From contig NZ_LT797688.1 of NCBI RefSeq assembly GCF_900009135.1, positions 649,659 through 713,658 on the forward strand: a stretch of 64,000 bases of DNA, in the 5' to 3' direction. This stretch comes from Planktothrix sp. PCC 11201 (lineage in GTDB: Bacteria; Cyanobacteriota; Cyanobacteriia; Cyanobacteriales; Microcoleaceae). Positions 58,724 to 64,000 of this stretch are shown in pieces. A program made the position numbers and the translations under genes. A model generated the notes under the pieces. That model saw only the letters and a list, made by a program, of their open reading frames with translations. It had not been told where the DNA came from and made no database searches. Every line of letters starts with the position of its first letter. The stretch's first letter is position 1.

Positions 58724-59479
58724 TTACGATGCGCCGCCTCGCAACAACGGGACTGCTAACCCCAAATATTTAATCCCTGTGGGGGTAATTTCAAACCGAC
58801 AGGGCAATATTTCCACCCCTGCTAAAATTGCTTCTCTTAACAGTTGACCATAAACCGGGTCGGCAGTGTCTCCAGGGGCAAATTCGGTGCAGTCTCCCCG
58901 ATTAATAAAGTATAACATCACAGCCCGATCGCCTTGTTTAACTACTTCAATTAATTCCTTGAGATGTTTTTGTCCTCTTGCGGTTACAGTATCGGGAAAT
59001 AAGGCAATTTTCCCATCAGACCAAGTAGTATTTTTAACCTCTACATAAATCGGTTTGTCTTCTCCTTTCAGCAGAAAATCAACCCGACTTTTTAAATTCA
59101 TTCCATAGGGAACTTCTTTTTTAATTTCGCTATAATTTCCTAATTCGGGAAACAACCTTTCTATTAAAGCTAAATTAATGATCTTGTTAGGTAAAGCGGT
59201 ATTAACTCCAGTCCAAATTAACCCCTGACTCACCGAGTCAACCTCCGAATTTAACTGAATTAACTCCCAAGTGTAGGGATATTTGCGGGTTTTACTGGGG
59301 CTGTAGGACACCCTCACCGGGTTTCCTGGGATACAAACCCCGGTCATCGGCCCGGTATTGGGACAATGGGCGGTAATTACCTCCCCCGAGGTTAACTGAA
59401 TATCCGCTAAAAATCGTTTATAGCGTTTGAGCAAAACCCCTGACTCCAGGGACGGATAGCGATACAAAAAAGAATCCAT
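58724..59479 (-). CDS. sfsA: SfsA-family nuclease-like protein
   Basis: 251 residues from the ATG at 59479. SfsA proteins are DNA/RNA-binding proteins of the PD-(D/E)XK type. The conserved start YRYPSLESGVLLKRYKRFLA, TAHCPNTGPMTGVCIPGNPV, and the nuclease region SRVDFLLKGEDKPIYVEVKN (E-V-K) followed by FPDTVTARGQKHLKELIEVV are all present. It is divergent from murJ. Confidence 0.92.
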   Translation of the reverse strand: MDSFLYRYPSLESGVLLKRYKRFLADIQLTSGEVITAHCPNTGPMTGVCIPGNPVRVSYSPSKTRKYPYTWELIQLNSEVDSVSQGLIWTGVNTALPNKIINLALIERLFPELGNYSEIKKEVPYGMNLKSRVDFLLKGEDKPIYVEVKNTTWSDGKIALFPDTVTARGQKHLKELIEVVKQGDRAVMLYFINRGDCTEFAPGDTADPVYGQLLREAILAGVEILPCRFEITPTGIKYLGLAVPLLRGGAS

Positions 59480-59550
59480 TAGCAATGGGTTTGAATGGTG
59501 GTCAATTCAGATTAAACTAGGGTTTGCATTTTAACCCCTTTGGATATTCC

Positions 59551-61164
59551 GTGTCAGAAGAACTTAAACGCTCTCGTTCATTAGTAGGAATTGCCACTAT
59601 TGTTGCAGTTGCTACCCTGATTAGTAAAGTATTTGGCTTAATCCGTCAACAGGTGATGGCGGCGGCTTTTGGTGTGGGGCCAGCCATTGATGCCTATAAT
59701 TTTGCCTATGTTATCCCGGGATTTTTATTAATTTTATTGGGTGGAATTAACGGCCCATTTCATAGTGCGATTGTTAGTGCTTTAGCAAACAGAGAGCGAA
59801 AAGATGCCGAGGCTTTAGTCGAAACGGTTTCTACCTTGGTCGGCATGGTTTTATTAGTAGTAACGGTGGGGTTAGTAATTTTTGCCACCCCATTAATTGA
59901 TTTAATGGCTCCGGGTTTAAGCCTAACTCCAGAAGGAATAGCCACCCGAAATATTGCCATTGAACAGTTAAAAATCATGGCTCCGATGGCTTTATTTGCG
60001 GGGTTAATTGGGATTGGATTTGGTACGCTAAATGCGGCAGATATGTATTGGTTGCCATCAATTAGTCCCTTATTTTCGAGTGCGGCTTTAATTTTAGGAT
60101 TAGGGGTTTTAATTGGGATTTTAGGGGATGAGGTAGGTAGCCCTAAATATATGGTTTTAGGCGGTGAAGTCTTGGCTTGGGCGACTTTGGCCGGGGCGGT
60201 TTTGCAATGGATTATCCAAGTTCCGGCGATGTGGAAATCGGGGTTAGGAACTTTAAGACTGCGCTTTAATTTTAAAATCCCGGGATTAAGAGAGGTGATG
60301 AAAGTCATGTTACCTGCCACTTTATCATCAGGAATGTTACAAATTAATGTTTATACTGATTTGTTTTTTGCCTCTTATATTCCCCAAGCTGCTTCGGCAA
60401 TGGGCTATTCTGGGTTATTAGTTCAAACGCCATTAGGAATCATTTCTAATATGATTTTGGTTCCTTTTTTGCCTGTTTTTGCTCGTTTAAGAGATCCTGA
60501 ACAATGGCCAGAATTAAAAGACCGGATTCGTCAAGCCTTAGTATTAACAGCCATTACCATGTTACCGTTAAGTACATTAATGGTGGCTTTGGCCTTACCG
60601 ACGGTGAGAATTGTTTATGAACGTTATGCGTTTAATTTGGAAGCATCGGAGTTTGTGGCTTCGGTTTTAGTTGCCTATTCCGTGGGGATGTTCTTTTATT
60701 TAGGACGGGATGTATTAGTTAGGGTATTTTATGGGTTAGGAGATGGACAGACTCCATTTAAAGTTAGTATTTTTAATATTTTATTGAATGGGTTATTAGA
60801 TTTTATTTTGGTTAAATCTTGGGGTGCGCCGGGTTTAGTCTTCGCAACGGTTTTAGTGAATGTTGTTTCCATGGGGATGTTTTTATGGCTATTACATATC
60901 AAATTAAATGGGTTACCATGGCGGGAATGGAGTTTACCCTTTTTGGGATTAACAATAATTAGTCTAATTTCTGGGTTTGTGAGTTGGGGAACATTACAAG
61001 GCTTAAGAATTTTAACCCCCGGTGATAATTTTGGATTTTTATTAATGGAATTAGTGCTTCCGGGGATTATTGGTTTAATTGTTTTTATGATATTAATTCT
61101 ATTTCTCAAATTACCCGAAGTGGATTTATTAGTCTCTCGACTTCGACAACGTTTTCAAAGATAA
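59551..61164 (+). CDS. murJ: Lipid II flippase MurJ
   Basis: 537 residues from the GTG at 59551; a TTG at 59524 is also possible and gives 546. Fourteen predicted membrane helices of the MOP/MurJ fold with RSLVGIATIVAVATLISKVF, GLIRQQVMAAAFGVGPAIDA, INVYTDLFFASYIPQAASAM and FYGLGDGQTPFKVSIFNILL. MurJ flips lipid II across the inner membrane for peptidoglycan synthesis. It is divergent from sfsA with a short shared region. Confidence 0.94.
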   Translation: MSEELKRSRSLVGIATIVAVATLISKVFGLIRQQVMAAAFGVGPAIDAYNFAYVIPGFLLILLGGINGPFHSAIVSALANRERKDAEALVETVSTLVGMVLLVVTVGLVIFATPLIDLMAPGLSLTPEGIATRNIAIEQLKIMAPMALFAGLIGIGFGTLNAADMYWLPSISPLFSSAALILGLGVLIGILGDEVGSPKYMVLGGEVLAWATLAGAVLQWIIQVPAMWKSGLGTLRLRFNFKIPGLREVMKVMLPATLSSGMLQINVYTDLFFASYIPQAASAMGYSGLLVQTPLGIISNMILVPFLPVFARLRDPEQWPELKDRIRQALVLTAITMLPLSTLMVALALPTVRIVYERYAFNLEASEFVASVLVAYSVGMFFYLGRDVLVRVFYGLGDGQTPFKVSIFNILLNGLLDFILVKSWGAPGLVFATVLVNVVSMGMFLWLLHIKLNGLPWREWSLPFLGLTIISLISGFVSWGTLQGLRILTPGDNFGFLLMELVLPGIIGLIVFMILILFLKLPEVDLLVSRLRQRFQR

Positions 61165-61314
61165 TATCTGGCGCGATCACTGCGTCACACACCCTCAGTT
61201 TTATCACTATGATCAAGATTATTAACCCTAAAAAATACTTACATTCCCTTGTAGGGGGACGGCGCGCCATAGGTGTCAACGACCGCCGAAAACCTCTGAT
61301 TATAGTCGAGATTA

Positions 61315-61436
61315 GATCCCCCTAAATCCCCCTTAAAAAGGGGGACTTAGATCTCCTTTTTCCCCTTTGTTAAGGGGAGCCACTGCGGTCTTGGGGTCTC
61401 CCCAAGTGGAGCAAGTGGCATGGGTTAGGGGGGATC
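61315..61436. repeat. GATCCCCC palindromic element (long form)
   Basis: 122 bp with ends gatccccctaa and ttaggggggatc, containing inner hairpins (CCCCCTT-aaa-AAGGGGG near 61325; CTTGGGG-TCT-CCCCAAG near 61390). The short form lies at 42597-42637. It is a non-coding, MITE-like repeat between murJ and the kinase gene. Confidence 0.7.
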
Positions 61437-61459
61437 ATTGACTTGGGATCAGCTTAATT

Positions 61460-62422
61460 TTAAGTTGGTTTTTCTAATGCTAACAATCCCGCACCATAGG
61501 CAGGTTCATGACGAGGAGATATAATATTAGCTGAAGGAGCGATCGCATTCACTTTAACTTCAAATTGGTGGCGAAAATTAGCTAATCCTTGCCATACGCC
61601 CCCGGTTACTACAATTTCAAAGAATTCTGTCGGTTCAAATAAAGCATTAATAGCGACTTCTGTAGCTAATACTAATTCATTAACGGCATTTTTAATAATA
61701 TTTTGAGCCACCAAATCACCCTCCGCCGCCACTTGATCGACAAGGGGGGCTAAACTGGCAATTTTTTTCACGCCCCATCCTTGACGGTAAATAATAGGAA
61801 TTAATTCTTCAATGGAATTCAACTTTAAACTGTCTTTAAATTGGGGAATTAGATTAGTATATTCTAGGCGACCATCATAGGAACGTAAGGTGGCTTTTAA
61901 CCCTTGAATTGCAATATCATAACCACTGCCTTCATCTCCTAAAATGTAACCCCAACCACCCACTCTTTTTGTGATTCCTTGATGATTTTTTCCGAATATA
62001 TGGGAACCTGTTCCGGCAATTACAACTATACCGACGGAGTGACCTAAACCTCCAACTAAAGCAATTAAACTATCACCATTAATAATAATATTTTCGGGGG
62101 TTAATTTCCAGTCAATAGATAATTCGGAATCAGTTTGAATTTCTTGGATCAAATTGCGGATTAAATCAATATCTTCAGCACGCCCTACCCCCGCTAATCC
62201 TAAACTAATTCCTTGAATTGGAACTAATCCTTCTAAGGCTAAAAAACTCTGATCAACTGCTTGTTTAATCGCTGAAATAATATTAATTTTAGCTGTATCA
62301 ATTCCGACTGTTTGATAATTGGATGGCCCGGCTTTTCCCCATCCTAATATTTTACCATCGGCACTCATTAACACACAAACCGTTTTAGAACCGCCACCAT
62401 CAATTCCTAAAACATGAATCAT
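61460..62422 (-). CDS. BadF/BadG-type ATPase, N-acetylglucosamine-kinase-like
   Basis: 320 residues from the ATG at 62422 (MIHVLGIDGGGSKTVCVLMS); an ORF to 62476 adds an unlikely hydrophobic start. It has the ASKHA nucleotide-binding fold: LGIDGGGSKT (phosphate 1), GIVVIAGTGSHIFG (phosphate 2), GGWGYILGDEGSGYDIAIQG and VVTGGVWQGL (adenosine). The family includes eukaryotic and bacterial N-acetylglucosamine kinases and glucosamine kinases. The substrate is likely an amino sugar, possibly in cell-wall recycling. Confidence 0.88.
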   Translation of the reverse strand: MIHVLGIDGGGSKTVCVLMSADGKILGWGKAGPSNYQTVGIDTAKINIISAIKQAVDQSFLALEGLVPIQGISLGLAGVGRAEDIDLIRNLIQEIQTDSELSIDWKLTPENIIINGDSLIALVGGLGHSVGIVVIAGTGSHIFGKNHQGITKRVGGWGYILGDEGSGYDIAIQGLKATLRSYDGRLEYTNLIPQFKDSLKLNSIEELIPIIYRQGWGVKKIASLAPLVDQVAAEGDLVAQNIIKNAVNELVLATEVAINALFEPTEFFEIVVTGGVWQGLANFRHQFEVKVNAIAPSANIISPRHEPAYGAGLLALEKPT

Positions 62423-62578
62423 GATAATTCTGACAATTAAAATTATACTAGGCAAAAGGGAACAGGCAATAGGCAACAGGCAACAGGGTAAGAAAAGACT
62501 TTACCATATAGGTTTGCTGGATCGGTCTTTGTCAAAAACAATCCCCCTAAAATAATAATAATAGGGGGAAATTTAAAA

Positions 62579-63463
62579 TTACAGAATAATTAACTTTTTA
62601 GCTCTTTCTGAGCGAGCTTCAGCCGATTCCATTACTTCTGATAACTTCTCGACCACTTCACCCGGATAATTTTCTAAAATTCGGGTAGAGAGGGAAATCC
62701 GATGGCGACCTTCATCTAAACTAATCACCATGGCTTTAATAATTTGACCAACGGGAAAAAGGGTGGGTAAAGAGTCAACATATTTTTGACTAACTTCTTT
62801 AATGTGAATTAATCCGGTTACTCCTTCAATATCCACAAACACGCCAAAGGGTTTAACACCCATAACTTTTCCTTCCACCAGTTGACCGACTTCTAATTGA
62901 CTAAAACCGATGGATTGAGAGGCTAATCTTTGGGATAAAACAATTTTATTCCGTTCGGGATCTAATTCTAAAATACTAACACTTAAGGATTGATCAACTA
63001 AGGAGTCTAGGTCGTCTTTTTCTAAAAGATGCGATCGAGGAATAAATCCTCGTAAAGAATGAACTTCAACGGTCACACCTCCGCGATTTACTCCGGTCAC
63101 TCTAGCTTGTAAAGATTGGCCTCCATTTTGAGCATCGAGGAGTTGATCCCAAATTTGTTTCATTTCCAATTGTCGGATGGAAAGTAAAATTTGACCATCG
63201 GCATTTTGTTCTCTAATAATTAGAAAATCTCGCTCCTCTTTTAATGGGAGAATTTCGGAAATATCCTCAACTTCTATAACTGAAATCTCTTTTTTAGGAA
63301 TAAAACCAGGAGATTTAGCTCCTTTAATATCAATGTAAGCACCATCACTGGTATAGGATTCTACCTGACCCTTGACGATTTGCCCTTTGTGTAAATCATA
63401 ATTCTGTTGATCTAGGGCTTTGGCAAAATCATCAAGAGAAAAGGACGGGTTTTTAGTAGCCAT
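62579..63463 (-). CDS. S1 RNA-binding-domain protein, ribosomal protein S1-like
   Basis: 294 residues with three S1 modules: ~28-95 (KGQIVKGQVESYTSDGAYID), ~115-180 (QSLQARVTGVNRGGVTVEVH), and ~195-265 (VGQLVEGKVMGVKPFGVFVD; GLIHIKEVSQKYVDSLPTLF). The three-domain layout is that of cyanobacterial S1 proteins (Rps1 paralogues), which bind mRNA at the 30S subunit. It may be the second S1 gene (rps1b type). A C-terminal basic tail is short. Confidence 0.88.
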   Translation of the reverse strand: MATKNPSFSLDDFAKALDQQNYDLHKGQIVKGQVESYTSDGAYIDIKGAKSPGFIPKKEISVIEVEDISEILPLKEERDFLIIREQNADGQILLSIRQLEMKQIWDQLLDAQNGGQSLQARVTGVNRGGVTVEVHSLRGFIPRSHLLEKDDLDSLVDQSLSVSILELDPERNKIVLSQRLASQSIGFSQLEVGQLVEGKVMGVKPFGVFVDIEGVTGLIHIKEVSQKYVDSLPTLFPVGQIIKAMVISLDEGRHRISLSTRILENYPGEVVEKLSEVMESAEARSERAKKLIIL

Positions 63464-63591
63464 AGCAAAAAGTAAAGAAAAACAAAAATAAAGGTGTTAG
63501 GAACCTGCTTATAACGCTGCTCTCGTCTTCAACAACACTCCAATCTTCTGAGCATAACACAGTTAGAGGAGGTCGGGGCAGATGGGGAGTG

Positions 63592-63634
63592 GGGGGAGCA
63601 GGGGAGGCAGGGGAGGCAGGGGAGGCAGGGGAAG
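63592..63634. repeat. G-rich tandem repeat
   Basis: ggggagcaggggaggcaggg units, then attaccc-type units (to about 63665). Same family as 9608-9683. A minus-strand ORF over it is an artefact. Confidence 0.8.
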
Positions 63635-63724
63635 CATCATTACCCATTACCTATTACCCATTACCTGTTCCCTGTTCCCTTTTGATAAAGAATTTTGAAC
63701 ACAACTCAAATAGGATTGCTATAT

Positions 63725-64000
63725 ATGAATAATTTGTTTGAATTTGAACAGGATTTTGTGGAATCTTTGCGATGTATTCCGATGGTTGTGCGGTATAAGT
63801 TAGATAGTTGTGGGGTTAAGTTAAAATTGGAACATTGGAATAAATTTAGTCAGGAGGCTCGTCAACAGTTAGTTAGCAATTCGATTAATACACCGGAAGA
63901 AATCGCGGCTTATAGGAGTTTATTATATGAATTAGCAGAACAATATACGAATCTTCCTCTCAAGGATTTACCGATTGAGGATCAACCGCTTTGGTTAGAA
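63725..64000 (+). CDS. narM: Nitrate-reductase-associated protein NarM, 5' part
   Basis: 92 residues before the window ends: MNNLFEFEQDFVESLRCIPM, RYKLDSCGVKLKLEHWNKFS, and YRSLLYELAEQYTNLPLK match the small cyanobacterial NarM protein required for nitrate reductase activity. ATG at 63725. No NtcA box (GTA-N8-TAC) is obvious in the short region before it. The C-terminus is outside the window. Confidence 0.88.
   Translation, partial: MNNLFEFEQDFVESLRCIPMVVRYKLDSCGVKLKLEHWNKFSQEARQQLVSNSINTPEEIAAYRSLLYELAEQYTNLPLKDLPIEDQPLWLE

Noticed and set aside
59760..61109. Minus-strand ORFs within murJ
   Set aside because: Antisense shadows rich in Pro/Ile/Lys without domains.
63453..63647. Minus-strand ORF upstream of the S1 gene
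   Set aside because: Ala-Ser-Pro repeats come from the G-rich tandem repeat and overlap the S1 gene start.
1..64000. tRNA and rRNA genes
   Set aside because: No T-arm or acceptor signatures with a matching cloverleaf were noticed by eye; a covariance search could still find one.

Overview
The window is a piece of a cyanobacterial chromosome, most likely from a filamentous Oscillatoriales/Planktothrix-like organism. The evidence is the many HIP1 octamers (GCGATCGC, e.g. near 2902, 8595, 8984, 15583, 19873, 34214, 43394, 45525, 50276), an NDH-1MS CO2-uptake operon, GUN4 and protochlorophyllide-reductase-like proteins, a CyRepA1-type replication protein, a GrrM radical-SAM locus, AT-rich codon use, and abundant short intergenic repeats. 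Housekeeping genes (dnaK, cysH, tpiA, folP, purC, murJ, gcvH, an S1-domain protein) argue that this is chromosome and not plasmid. The genus is an inference.

Layout. 1-2.4 kb: 5' part of dnaK (minus), a structured non-coding stretch between two 31-32 bp direct repeats, and cysH. 2.7-9.6 kb: an exopolysaccharide/surface-export block (DegT aminotransferase, cyanoexosortase and its partner protein, Wza-like SLBB export protein, Wzc-like co-polymerase/ATPase). 9.8-10.9 kb: SRP RNA (ffs) and two small conserved proteins. 11-18.1 kb: an island-like block with a dnd-type restriction helicase, a small protein, DndD and a plasmid-type CyRepA1 protein, followed by a MITE and a strong hairpin. 18.4-20.3 kb: a lipid-transport permease, a DUF3119 protein and a small membrane protein. 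20.4-27.4 kb: the CO2-concentrating block, ndhF3 / Tat-type beta-carbonic anhydrase / ndhD3 / cupA (minus), faced by a fasciclin (CupS-like) gene and a truncated cytosine methyltransferase. 27.4-36.9 kb: an esterase-like hydrolase, gcvH, a methyltransferase, a RAYT transposase with REP palindromes, a GUN4 protein, a histidine kinase and a large two-partner-secretion exoprotein. 37-38.4 kb: an ISAs1-family element. 38.5-45.8 kb: a hydrolase, PCP-reductase-like protein, tpiA, folP, purC and an Omp85 protein with 70-residue repeats. 46-47.1 kb: an IS630-family element inserted directly before a livHMGF amino-acid ABC transporter (47.1-50.5 kb). 50.5-55.3 kb: HTH protein, J-domain/pentapeptide protein, SLH/phosphodiester-glycosidase protein and a HigBA toxin-antitoxin pair. 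55.5-58.7 kb: a RiPP locus, with a GrrP binding protein divergent from two tandem GrrA precursors and the GrrM maturase. 58.7-64 kb: sfsA, murJ, an N-acetylglucosamine-kinase-like gene, an S1 protein and the start of narM.

The strongest second-look items are: the two-precursor GrrA/GrrM/GrrP cyclophane-peptide locus with a duplicated promoter and TTG start; the Tat-type carbonic anhydrase embedded in the NDH-1MS operon together with three large hairpins; the incomplete dnd set next to a plasmid replication gene; a RAYT gene amid GTAG-headed REP palindromes, a wider set of GTAG palindromes across the window, and REPs that supply the 3' ends of two genes; an IS630 insertion that removes the native leader of livH; and an unidentified structured RNA candidate near 1.1-1.4 kb.
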